Position numbers and translations under genes: made by a program. From Flavobacterium ginsenosidimutans (lineage in GTDB: Bacteria; Bacteroidota; Bacteroidia; Flavobacteriales; Flavobacteriaceae): 64,000 nt of DNA. The notes beneath the pieces are model-generated. The model saw only the letters and a program-made list of their open reading frames with translations. It searched no databases and was not told the origin of the DNA. This document shows, in pieces, positions 53,777 through 62,084 of this stretch (positions are counted from its first letter, which is position 1; each line of letters starts with the position of its first letter). The stretch is from the NCBI RefSeq assembly GCF_003254625.1, contig NZ_QJRJ01000078.1, positions 186,001-250,000 on the forward strand. Reading direction: 5' to 3'.

Positions 53777-55069
53777 CTAAAATAGTTTTGTGTTTTCGAA
53801 ATGCACCTTATATGGAAAACTTCTATAAACTTCTTTCTCATTTTCCCAAGAATGTTTTTCATGTTCTTTCGGACTTCCGCTAACCACTAACCATAAATAC
53901 TCTGTGTTTTTAGGAATTTTAAATTCAACTTCATCTTCACTTTTCTTAAAAACTGTGCTGTAAACTCTACTGCCATCTTTTAATGAGGCTACAAATCCGT
54001 AGCGCCAGCCTGCTTCTTTGGTTTCAGCCAAACCTTTAAATTTCAGTTTAACTTTTGTTCCTGCTGCTGGAACGTTTAGTTTTATTCCGTTATAACCATA
54101 ATCCTGAGGACAATTTGTAGAATCTATTTGATACCAATTTTCTTCAATTTCATTCAATTTCGAAAGATGCAAATTTCGATATGGTTTTGCAACCTCATCT
54201 ATTCTTTTTAAATCCCAAGTAATAAATTTTCGAGAAGCATCAAATATTTCATCATTAAATTGTTCCTGCGAAATATTATTAATTCTCTTATAAGTCATTA
54301 CTACATCTTCTCCTTCTTTAGTTGATCGGCTGAGTCTTCCCCAAAAATCAATGCCGTGTTTTTCTGACCAATATTCTAAAACATAAGGAGAATGATACAT
54401 ATTTGCAGGATGCAGAAAAGCGTAATGTGTTCCTTTTAAAAAATCTTGAAGATGATAATTTTCAAAAGTCATCCATTCAGGATAAACCTGCCAGAGCATA
54501 TATTGAGCCGACATTTCCATAACAGGTCCAGATGGTCCCGTTTTGCTGTCGGCATGGCTCATATACTGAAAGGAATGACCAATTTCATGCGCTAATGCCC
54601 CATAAGGAACTTTATTTATTCGAACGGCTGGAGTCCATAAAATACCAACTTTATCCTCTTCTCCACCTCCAAAAGCAGTATTTTCGTTTCCTCCAAAAAC
54701 AAATATTAGTAATTTATATTGATCACTTACTGAGTGTCCTTTTTGAACCAATTTTAAATCATTTACGTAAAACTGATAAAATCGTTCACATTCTTCCATT
54801 GCTTTTTTGGGATCGAAACGTTTTTTAATATCAGTGTTTAAAGTCGGATCATCACCATATTCTTTATGCCAGAACATCACTATATTATCCGACTCTATCA
54901 TTCGGCTGTAACTGTAATCGTTATCAGGTGAATCATAATTATTATGATCTGGAACAGACCAAATTTTAGCTGGAATATATCTTTTCTTCGCTGAGACTAC
55001 TTTTTGTGCATTTATTACTCCAACAAATGATAAAAAAAGAAGCGTAGCGATTTTCATGGCGTTATTCAT
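53777..55069 (-). CDS. DUF6055-like secreted HExxH protein
   Basis: 430 aa with a signal peptide (about residues 1-21). A central domain resembles DUF6055, as I recall it: IESDNIVMFWHKEYGDD at the front and ALAHEIGHSFQYMSHAD, whose HEIGH is at residues 161-165. A possible third ligand lies in VMEMSAQYMLW. A C-terminal beta domain of about 110 residues (LNVPAAGTKVKLKFKGL) may bind carbohydrate or protein. The motif suggests a zinc peptidase; activity in the family is not established to my knowledge. It is the last gene of the glycosidase operon, six bases after GH97, which links proteolysis with deglycosylation. Confidence 0.7.
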   Translation of the reverse strand: MNNAMKIATLLFLSFVGVINAQKVVSAKKRYIPAKIWSVPDHNNYDSPDNDYSYSRMIESDNIVMFWHKEYGDDPTLNTDIKKRFDPKKAMEECERFYQFYVNDLKLVQKGHSVSDQYKLLIFVFGGNENTAFGGGEEDKVGILWTPAVRINKVPYGALAHEIGHSFQYMSHADSKTGPSGPVMEMSAQYMLWQVYPEWMTFENYHLQDFLKGTHYAFLHPANMYHSPYVLEYWSEKHGIDFWGRLSRSTKEGEDVVMTYKRINNISQEQFNDEIFDASRKFITWDLKRIDEVAKPYRNLHLSKLNEIEENWYQIDSTNCPQDYGYNGIKLNVPAAGTKVKLKFKGLAETKEAGWRYGFVASLKDGSRVYSTVFKKSEDEVEFKIPKNTEYLWLVVSGSPKEHEKHSWENEKEVYRSFPYKVHFENTKLF

Positions 55070-55075
55070 TCGCTA

Positions 55076-57034
55076 TTATTTTTTCGTAATAATCGCAGAC
55101 CAACCTCCTCCAGATGCCATTTTAGCCGTTACTTTTGTATTTTTAGTAACCTCTAAAACTTCTTTTTTATAATCTTGCGCAAATGCTTCAGCGTTAATTC
55201 CATCTGAAAATACTTCCATCGAAAAATTTCCTTCACCTAAAAAAGAAAGATCAATAGGCAATTCTCTAGCATCTGCATCTGTCATGCCTCCAATAAACCA
55301 CTTATCGTCTTTTTTTCTTGCTACTACAATATAATTTCCAACAGAACCATGAAGCACAACTGTTTTGTCCCAAACTGTTGGAATTTGAGTAATAAAATCA
55401 ACTGTTTCTTGTTCTTTGTAGTAAGTTGACGGTGATTCACACATCATTTGCAACGGCGCTTCATAAACAACATACATCGCCACCTGATGCGCGCGCGTTC
55501 CCATTGTCATCGGATTATTAAAACTTATGGCAAAATTTTTAGGCTGTTTGTTAATCATCGAGCCTGGTGTAAAATCCATTGGGCCTGCTGCCATTCTAAT
55601 AAACGGAATCGTTACGGTATGCTCTGGCGTAATGTCTTCGCTCCATTTATTGTTTTCATTCCCTCTAACCCCTTCATAGTTTAATACATTTGGATACTTT
55701 CGGTGTAAACCAGAAGGCTTAAATGCGCCGTGAAAATCTACTAATAATTCCAATTTGGCACATTCTCTGGCAATTTGCTCATAAGAATTGACCATATACT
55801 GGTCGTTGCGCTGCATGTAGTCAATTTTTATTCCTTTTGCTCCCCAGCTTTTATAGGCTTCTAAGATTGGTAATAGATTCTGATCCAATGGTTTCCAAAG
55901 TACCCAAAGAATTATGCCGACCCCTTTTTCTTTTCCATATCGAATCAATTCTTTGACATCCATTGCAGGATTAAAATCAAGAATTTCAGTAGTCGATTTT
56001 GTCCAGCCTTCGTCAAGAATTACATATTCAATTTTATTCGCTGCAGCAAAATCTATAAAATATTTATAAGTTGCTGTATTTAAACCCGCTTTGAAATCAA
56101 CGCCATAAATATTATTATCATTATACCAATCCCAAGCTACTTTTCCGGGTTTGATCCAATCGGTATTTTTAAGCACATTTGGCTCTGCCAGTTGGTAAGA
56201 CAAATTACTTTCTATAAAAGTGCGATCGTCATCACTAATCATAAATACACGCCACGGAAAAGCTCTGCTTCCGTTTGTTTTGGCAATATAATCTGCTTCT
56301 TTCGCAATAGTTTGTACCCGATCTGATTTTCCGCCCTTATCGACAGCTTCTAAAACATATTTAGGAAATATTGCATTTAAAGTTGTGTTTCCGTTACCTT
56401 TTAAAAATAATCCTGGATAATCATGAAGTGCTGTTTCGGTAAATAAAACTTTGGCGTTAGGTGTCGTAAACAAAACTGGAAGACTGCAAAAATCCTTAGG
56501 CGCAATCTCATTTAAAGATTTATCCAAATACAATCGCTCATTGTGAGAATACATCGATTCTTCCTGAGGAAATAGAGAACGAGAGTCTTTCGGAAATGAT
56601 AAAGAAACTTTTTCAGAAATTACATTTCGCTTTTCTTTGGCCTCATCTATAAACTGATATGCTACTCCGTCATTATAAGCGCGAAAATTAAGCTTGTAAT
56701 TTCCCTGATAAGTAATCGAAAGTTCCGTGTATTCATCTTTTATTTCGCTTTCTTTAATTGGCACTATGGCATGTATGTTTTGAGACACACTTTTTACCGT
56801 CTGTTTTTTAACTTTCGGATTCAATCCAAAATTTGTTTTTGACGAAAAGTCCATTCCCGCTTCTGCATTTTCTATAATCAAATTTCCATTTAATGATGCC
56901 GACCAAGAAATTTTATCGGAATTATTCACTTTTATCTGAATATGTCCATTTGGAGATTTAACTTCATAAGTTTGCGAAGAAGCTTGGTACGCGCATAACA
57001 ATAAGCCACATAAAATCAGTACTCTTTTTTTCAT
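55076..57034 (-). CDS. GH97 glycoside hydrolase, probable alpha-galactosidase
   Basis: 652 aa with a signal peptide (about residues 1-20). An N-terminal beta-sandwich (SPNGHIQIKVNNSDKISWSASLNG) leads to the GH97 barrel, KVAWDWYNDNNIYGVDFKAG through EYVILDEGWTK and ILWVLWKPLD. D405 in KGIKIDYMQRND is placed where the retaining, alpha-galactosidase branch has its nucleophile; the inverting alpha-glucosidase (SusB) branch uses glutamates instead. NYEGVRGNE carries a probable acid/base. Calcium-binding residues of the family seem present. It sits 20 bases after GH43 and six before the DUF6055-like gene. Specificity is inferred from this one residue and should be tested. Confidence 0.87.
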   Translation of the reverse strand: MKKRVLILCGLLLCAYQASSQTYEVKSPNGHIQIKVNNSDKISWSASLNGNLIIENAEAGMDFSSKTNFGLNPKVKKQTVKSVSQNIHAIVPIKESEIKDEYTELSITYQGNYKLNFRAYNDGVAYQFIDEAKEKRNVISEKVSLSFPKDSRSLFPQEESMYSHNERLYLDKSLNEIAPKDFCSLPVLFTTPNAKVLFTETALHDYPGLFLKGNGNTTLNAIFPKYVLEAVDKGGKSDRVQTIAKEADYIAKTNGSRAFPWRVFMISDDDRTFIESNLSYQLAEPNVLKNTDWIKPGKVAWDWYNDNNIYGVDFKAGLNTATYKYFIDFAAANKIEYVILDEGWTKSTTEILDFNPAMDVKELIRYGKEKGVGIILWVLWKPLDQNLLPILEAYKSWGAKGIKIDYMQRNDQYMVNSYEQIARECAKLELLVDFHGAFKPSGLHRKYPNVLNYEGVRGNENNKWSEDITPEHTVTIPFIRMAAGPMDFTPGSMINKQPKNFAISFNNPMTMGTRAHQVAMYVVYEAPLQMMCESPSTYYKEQETVDFITQIPTVWDKTVVLHGSVGNYIVVARKKDDKWFIGGMTDADARELPIDLSFLGEGNFSMEVFSDGINAEAFAQDYKKEVLEVTKNTKVTAKMASGGGWSAIITKK

Positions 57035-57054
57035 TTTCGAATGCTTTATTTAAA

Positions 57055-59220
57055 CTATTTTTTAGAAGGTTCTTTAGTTGCTTTAGGCGCAGTTTGTTTC
57101 ATTAAATTTAGCACCTCATCTTTATTCAATCCGTAATCATACATTTTAAAAGATGCCATAAAACCAGAATAATTCTCTCCAATATCTGAAGCACCAATTA
57201 TAATTTTAGCATTTTTTATCGCCGATGACAGCATCATATTTTGAGCATTATCGAGTACGCCGTCTACATAAATTTTTTCCACAACACCATCAAACGTCAA
57301 AACGATATGATGCCATTTATTTGGTTCTGGAACTTTATTGTATTTCATATCAAAATGGCCATCTAAATGCGGTGCGGCACCATAATGACTGCTATTATAA
57401 GCCAGTGCATTATAAGAATTTGCCAAATTATATTCGGAACGATCACACCATGAGGCCAAAAATTCTCCTTCTTTGGCAACTTCTGGATTTTTTACCCAGA
57501 CTGCAACAGAATAAGAACCATTCCAAGCCAAACTTTTAGGAACGGGCTTATCCAAAATCAAAGCGCCATTTACAAAATTAAGAGCTTTAATTTTATCTTC
57601 TTTATCCAAAAAGATTTTGACATCGCCAGTTTTTGTAAACGAACCTCCTAACGAACCTTTATTTGGCAAACTGCTAAACGAAGTATTGTTTTTTTCATTC
57701 GTGACATCAAGATCTATCAGCATTTTATGCGAACTTACAGCTGCAAGTTCTACATTAGATTTTTTATTTTCTAATTTTAGAGGAAGTTCAAATAATTCGC
57801 TGTACACTTTTATGTTCCAAATTGCCGCATAAAGTCCTGTTTTTTCTGTACCTAAAATTTTTAGTTTTAAGAAACGAGCCGTCACATTATTATCATCAAT
57901 CATTGGACTTCCAGAAGTGCGATTTTTTGATTTATCAGCATACAAATGCCAATTTTTCCCGTCTTTAGAATATTCTAATGTATATTGATAATAATAGCTT
58001 GCAAACTCAAATTGGGTCATTACCCTTTTAATTTCTTTTACGCTTCCTAAATCGATCGTTAAATCTTGCGGTAGCGCATTACTGCCAGCTTTCCACATTG
58101 TTGCATTATTATCATCTATTGCAAAATCAGGTTTGTATTGATAATCGTATTCTAACGATTGTAAATGATAATAAGAAGATGCCGTTGCTTTGGCATTAAG
58201 TACTAAGTTTTCAGGCACATTTGTTTTTACCATTTTTCCAATACCTACTGAAGTTGGAATTACTTTTTTGATTGTCGAATCGTTTTCAAAAATCATTTTA
58301 TCAATACAGACTTGTCTAGCCAAGCCTCCTCGAGTCATTGGATAATCGTGTTTGTGATAGACTATATAATAATCTTTTCCGTCTTCTAATACCGAATGAT
58401 GTCCTGGTCCGTGTGTTGTTTTGTCTTCATTTGTACTCAAAATCGGATTATTAAGTCCTTCTTTAAACGGTCCATAAGGAGAATCTGAATATGAATATCT
58501 CACATTATAAGTTTCGTCATGACAAGAAGCTCCAGAATACATCAAAATATATTTGTTCCCTTTTTTCATCATGTACGCGGCTTCAAAAGGTTCTGGAGTC
58601 TGACTTAACGGAATGTTTTTGGAATTCATCATATCTTTCATCGTAGAATTATTTAATTCTCCTACGGCATATCCGCCATTATAATGCACCCAAGTTCCCC
58701 AATAACCGTATATTTTCCCATCAGAATCTCTAAAAAATTGTGCGTCTAAGGATGGAAAACCTTCTCTTGGATATCCATTTGAAATTACGGGTTCATCATT
58801 TTGATTTAATTTTTTCCAAGGTCCTATCGGAGTATCCGAAACATAACCGTAAATATTACAGCCAATTTCACAGTTTCCAAAATACAAATAATATTTACCA
58901 TCATTTCCAACAACAATATCAGGCGCCCAAAAATTGGTGATTGGTTTTGCTGTAAAAGACGGAATTTCCATAGTGTAATTGTACCAGTTCTTTAAATCCT
59001 TGCTATACCAAACGGTTGGAGCTCCAGATGCCAACATTTCATTATCTGTGGTAGCATAAATATAATAAATATCGCCAAATTTTTTAATAGTTGGATCTGC
59101 GTAATACCCTGGCAAAATTGGATTTCCAGCATTTAATAAGTTTACATTTACTTTTTCCTGCGCAAAACCGCTTATCATAAAGAACAGTAAAAGGAAGATA
59201 AATAATATGTTCTTTTTCAT
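57055..59220 (-). CDS. GH43 glycosidase with F5/8 type C and LamG-like domains
   Basis: 721 aa with a signal peptide (about residues 1-20). The five-bladed GH43 domain (about 30-330) has its general base D42 in LPGYYADPT, the pKa-setting aspartate in FPSLDAQFF and the acid glutamate in PFEAAYMMKKG. An F5/8 type C domain follows (about 355-495; ASSYYHLQSLEYDYQYKPDFAIDDNNATMWKA), then a concanavalin-like LamG domain (about 545-705). Family activities are mainly alpha-L-arabinofuranosidase and beta-xylosidase; the subfamily cannot be fixed by eye. The added domains suggest it binds a polymer. It is followed by GH97. Confidence 0.9.
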   Translation of the reverse strand: MKKNILFIFLLLFFMISGFAQEKVNVNLLNAGNPILPGYYADPTIKKFGDIYYIYATTDNEMLASGAPTVWYSKDLKNWYNYTMEIPSFTAKPITNFWAPDIVVGNDGKYYLYFGNCEIGCNIYGYVSDTPIGPWKKLNQNDEPVISNGYPREGFPSLDAQFFRDSDGKIYGYWGTWVHYNGGYAVGELNNSTMKDMMNSKNIPLSQTPEPFEAAYMMKKGNKYILMYSGASCHDETYNVRYSYSDSPYGPFKEGLNNPILSTNEDKTTHGPGHHSVLEDGKDYYIVYHKHDYPMTRGGLARQVCIDKMIFENDSTIKKVIPTSVGIGKMVKTNVPENLVLNAKATASSYYHLQSLEYDYQYKPDFAIDDNNATMWKAGSNALPQDLTIDLGSVKEIKRVMTQFEFASYYYQYTLEYSKDGKNWHLYADKSKNRTSGSPMIDDNNVTARFLKLKILGTEKTGLYAAIWNIKVYSELFELPLKLENKKSNVELAAVSSHKMLIDLDVTNEKNNTSFSSLPNKGSLGGSFTKTGDVKIFLDKEDKIKALNFVNGALILDKPVPKSLAWNGSYSVAVWVKNPEVAKEGEFLASWCDRSEYNLANSYNALAYNSSHYGAAPHLDGHFDMKYNKVPEPNKWHHIVLTFDGVVEKIYVDGVLDNAQNMMLSSAIKNAKIIIGASDIGENYSGFMASFKMYDYGLNKDEVLNLMKQTAPKATKEPSKK

Positions 59221-59273
59221 GATTCTAATAGTATTATTTTAATATAACTGAGCTGTTCAGATTAGTAAAAAAA

Positions 59274-59309
59274 GAACAAGGGCAATTCCACTACTAATTG
59301 CCCCTGTTC
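59274..59309 (-). terminator. Terminator or attenuator between DUF5695-like and GH43 genes
   Basis: On the minus strand GAACAGGGGCAATT pairs with AATTGCCCTTGTTC (one mismatch), followed by T7. It lies inside the glycosidase run, 28 bases after the DUF5695-like stop. GH43-GH97-DUF6055 may therefore be a separate or attenuated unit. Confidence 0.85.
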
Positions 59310-59336
59310 AAAACCAATCTTAGTTTAAAGCAAAAA

Positions 59337-62027
59337 TTATTTAATTTTTATTTGAATTGTTTTCTTTTGAAGCGGAATTTCATAAGCTCCTCTAACCTTA
59401 GAATAAGGAAGCTGAATATCTTTATTAATTCTCAAATAAGCATTTGGAGTAAATTCGTTCTGACTGCTTAAAGTGATTTCAACTTCATCTGTTTTTGTAT
59501 TATAAGTCACTGTATCAAAAGTTCCTGCATCTAATGTTAACCACAATTGTTTTGGTGCAATAAATACTTTCGATTTTGCCGCAGTAGTTAATTTTACTTG
59601 TACCAAATCGCCTTTTACTGTACTATTCCCACCAAAAGCTAACCAGCCTAAATCGCTATCTTTTGTAATATACGTAGCGGTATTTACAGCATAACCATAA
59701 AAACCAGAACCGTAATCTCCAGACAAATAATCGATTCTTAATTCTGTTGGATAAGAGTGAAAAGCTGCAGAACCAAATCCGTCTTCGGTAATGTTCGAAA
59801 TTCCTCCTAAAAGTCCGCCATAACCTACTTTCAATAAATATAAGTCATCTGATTTTTTTCTGTATTGCCTCAAAACTGGAATAGCATTTAAAGAAGATCC
59901 GTAATGATGAATCTGACGTTCTACTCTCGATAATTTTCCTCCGTATAAGAAATCCCAATATCTGCGCGCATTACCATTGTACGCCCAGTGAGGCATTGTT
60001 GGCATATAAGCCAAGATTGCATTTAATGTTACATCAGCTTTTTCATCATAACCAAAATAATCCGACCACATATAAACTTCTTCCTGACCTGTTGAATCCC
60101 AAGGCATTTCGCTTCCAAAAGGATAATCAAGCGCTTTCCAATGATTGGCTCTTTCTTTCATTTTTGATTCTAAATTGGAAGCCAAATCCGTAAGATTTTC
60201 ATTTTTTAAATCTTCTAAAATCAGTAGAAATACCGAACCTTCCATTTGACCAAATTGTGCATAATAAGGAGCCAATTCAGTCATTGCGATTGAGGTATAA
60301 TAAGCTTGTTTTAAATACCAATCCCAAGGTTTATCTACTACTAAATCTTTATTGTATCTCGCTAATCGATACAATGTCCAATATGCTGCGGCAACGTGAG
60401 GATAGTTATAAGATCTTCCAGGATCGTTTGCTTCTTTATGTTTCCACGCTGCCCATGAACTATAATCTACATCTTTGCTGTAAGTTCCTTTTGGCAGAGA
60501 ATCTGGTTCATAATAAAAAACGCTTTTTTTAACCCCGTATTTATTTTTTCCATCACTATATTGAATGTTTCCCCAAAGTGTTTTATCTACAAATTGTTCT
60601 AATTTTTTAATTTCTTCTTTATCAGGCTGAATATGCTGTTTCATAATTGCAGCCAGCCATCCTCCTGCTCCGCCTTCATCACTTAAACCCGCTACCCAAG
60701 CTCTGCTGTCTTGAGTCAGTTGTTTTTTGGTTTCGTAATCATAACTAATTACCGAAGGATTTCTTTTGAAAATTGGATCTGGCTGATCGAACCATTGTTC
60801 TGTAGTCAAGAAATGTCCAAAATCTTTAATAACTTCATTTTCAGGTTTAATAATTTTATAATTGATGGTTTGTTTTATGCCATTTTTATAATTGATGGTC
60901 AATCTGGCACGTCCCCATTTAATGCCATGAACGATATATTTCTTTAATCCTTTTGGCGTTCTGCCATCTTCTTTTATTTGAAGCGCTCCTTTTGGTTCAA
61001 TTTCAAATGAGCTTACTTCATTTTTATAATTCAAAAACAATTTTGATTTAACATCTTGAGGAAGCACATATCCCGGAATACTTGTCGCAACAGGAAGTTC
61101 TTCTTTTACAAGCGTGTTTTGTATGTCTTCAATTCCTTCAGAAAGCACCAATTTTAAGGCAAAACTTTTAGATTCTTTTGGTTTTAATACTAATGAAGTT
61201 GGTGCATTCCATTGCTGTGCATTTTTCCATTCATTTTCGGCGTAAGCTTTACTGTAGACCATCCATTCGTGAAAACCTTCAAAAACAATGCTTCGTGGAG
61301 TTGGATCATCCAATAAAGGACGATACGCTTCAAAAGCCATATTTTCTTTTGGAAGAACTAATAATGCAGGTCCTTCTCCGCTTAATCTTTTTACTTCTAA
61401 ATATCCCGCATCCATTCCGATATAAGGATCAAAAAATACATTTTGAGCGTGCGTTTCATTCAATGATTTTCCTTCTAAAATGTTGTTGAAAACCATCGGA
61501 ATTCCTAATGCTCCAATCTCAATATTATTAGCTGATTTATTAGTAATCTCAAATCGCATTACTAATTCGCCGCCATCAATTTCATAAAAACGCTTAATTG
61601 TTACCGGAATATTACTTGGTAAAGTATTGGCTAAATCTGCTGCAGCTAAAACTTTTTCAGAAGTTTGTAAAGGCGTAACCGCTTCACGTTTAGCAGCTGT
61701 TGAATAGCTTTGCCAATCGCCGTTTCCTTCTTTAATTCTTAAATTAATATCTCCAAGATGATAAAGTCCGTCCTTGTCTCTGATTTCAAGTCGGTCACTA
61801 GGCGTAAAATCAAAATTCAAATTTTTAATTGGCCTTAAACCTGCAACTGTCTGCGATGCTTTTACCAATTTTAATTGAAAAGCAGGCGTATTTATTTTTT
61901 GATAAACTTCGGCAATACCCAAAGAAGGTTTCTTTTGTTCAATTCTACTCCAATAATCTTGAGCCTGAATACTTATCGTACATCCCAAAAATAATAATAA
62001 ACCAAGTCTGTATTTTTTATTTCCCAT
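59337..62027 (-). CDS. DUF5695-like secreted protein, putative glycan-active enzyme
   Basis: 896 aa with a signal peptide (about residues 1-22). The first 320 residues are beta-rich (LGDINLRIKEGNGDWQSYSTAAKRE), the middle holds an alpha/alpha-type helical region (about 430-720) with many Trp and Tyr (HVAAAYWTLYRLARYN, WSDYFGYDEKADVT). A beta C-terminal domain follows. This beta-sandwich plus helical-barrel layout resembles several glycoside hydrolase and polysaccharide lyase clans. I recall it as DUF5695, which should be checked. No confident catalytic motif is visible; acidic pairs in the helical part are candidates. It lies 57 bases after GH127 in a glycosidase run. Confidence 0.68.
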   Translation of the reverse strand: MGNKKYRLGLLLFLGCTISIQAQDYWSRIEQKKPSLGIAEVYQKINTPAFQLKLVKASQTVAGLRPIKNLNFDFTPSDRLEIRDKDGLYHLGDINLRIKEGNGDWQSYSTAAKREAVTPLQTSEKVLAAADLANTLPSNIPVTIKRFYEIDGGELVMRFEITNKSANNIEIGALGIPMVFNNILEGKSLNETHAQNVFFDPYIGMDAGYLEVKRLSGEGPALLVLPKENMAFEAYRPLLDDPTPRSIVFEGFHEWMVYSKAYAENEWKNAQQWNAPTSLVLKPKESKSFALKLVLSEGIEDIQNTLVKEELPVATSIPGYVLPQDVKSKLFLNYKNEVSSFEIEPKGALQIKEDGRTPKGLKKYIVHGIKWGRARLTINYKNGIKQTINYKIIKPENEVIKDFGHFLTTEQWFDQPDPIFKRNPSVISYDYETKKQLTQDSRAWVAGLSDEGGAGGWLAAIMKQHIQPDKEEIKKLEQFVDKTLWGNIQYSDGKNKYGVKKSVFYYEPDSLPKGTYSKDVDYSSWAAWKHKEANDPGRSYNYPHVAAAYWTLYRLARYNKDLVVDKPWDWYLKQAYYTSIAMTELAPYYAQFGQMEGSVFLLILEDLKNENLTDLASNLESKMKERANHWKALDYPFGSEMPWDSTGQEEVYMWSDYFGYDEKADVTLNAILAYMPTMPHWAYNGNARRYWDFLYGGKLSRVERQIHHYGSSLNAIPVLRQYRKKSDDLYLLKVGYGGLLGGISNITEDGFGSAAFHSYPTELRIDYLSGDYGSGFYGYAVNTATYITKDSDLGWLAFGGNSTVKGDLVQVKLTTAAKSKVFIAPKQLWLTLDAGTFDTVTYNTKTDEVEITLSSQNEFTPNAYLRINKDIQLPYSKVRGAYEIPLQKKTIQIKIK

Positions 62028-62084
62028 CTTTGTTTTATGCTAGTTTAATTTGTTTTTTGCTTTTGTTTTATGCTTTGTGCTGAC

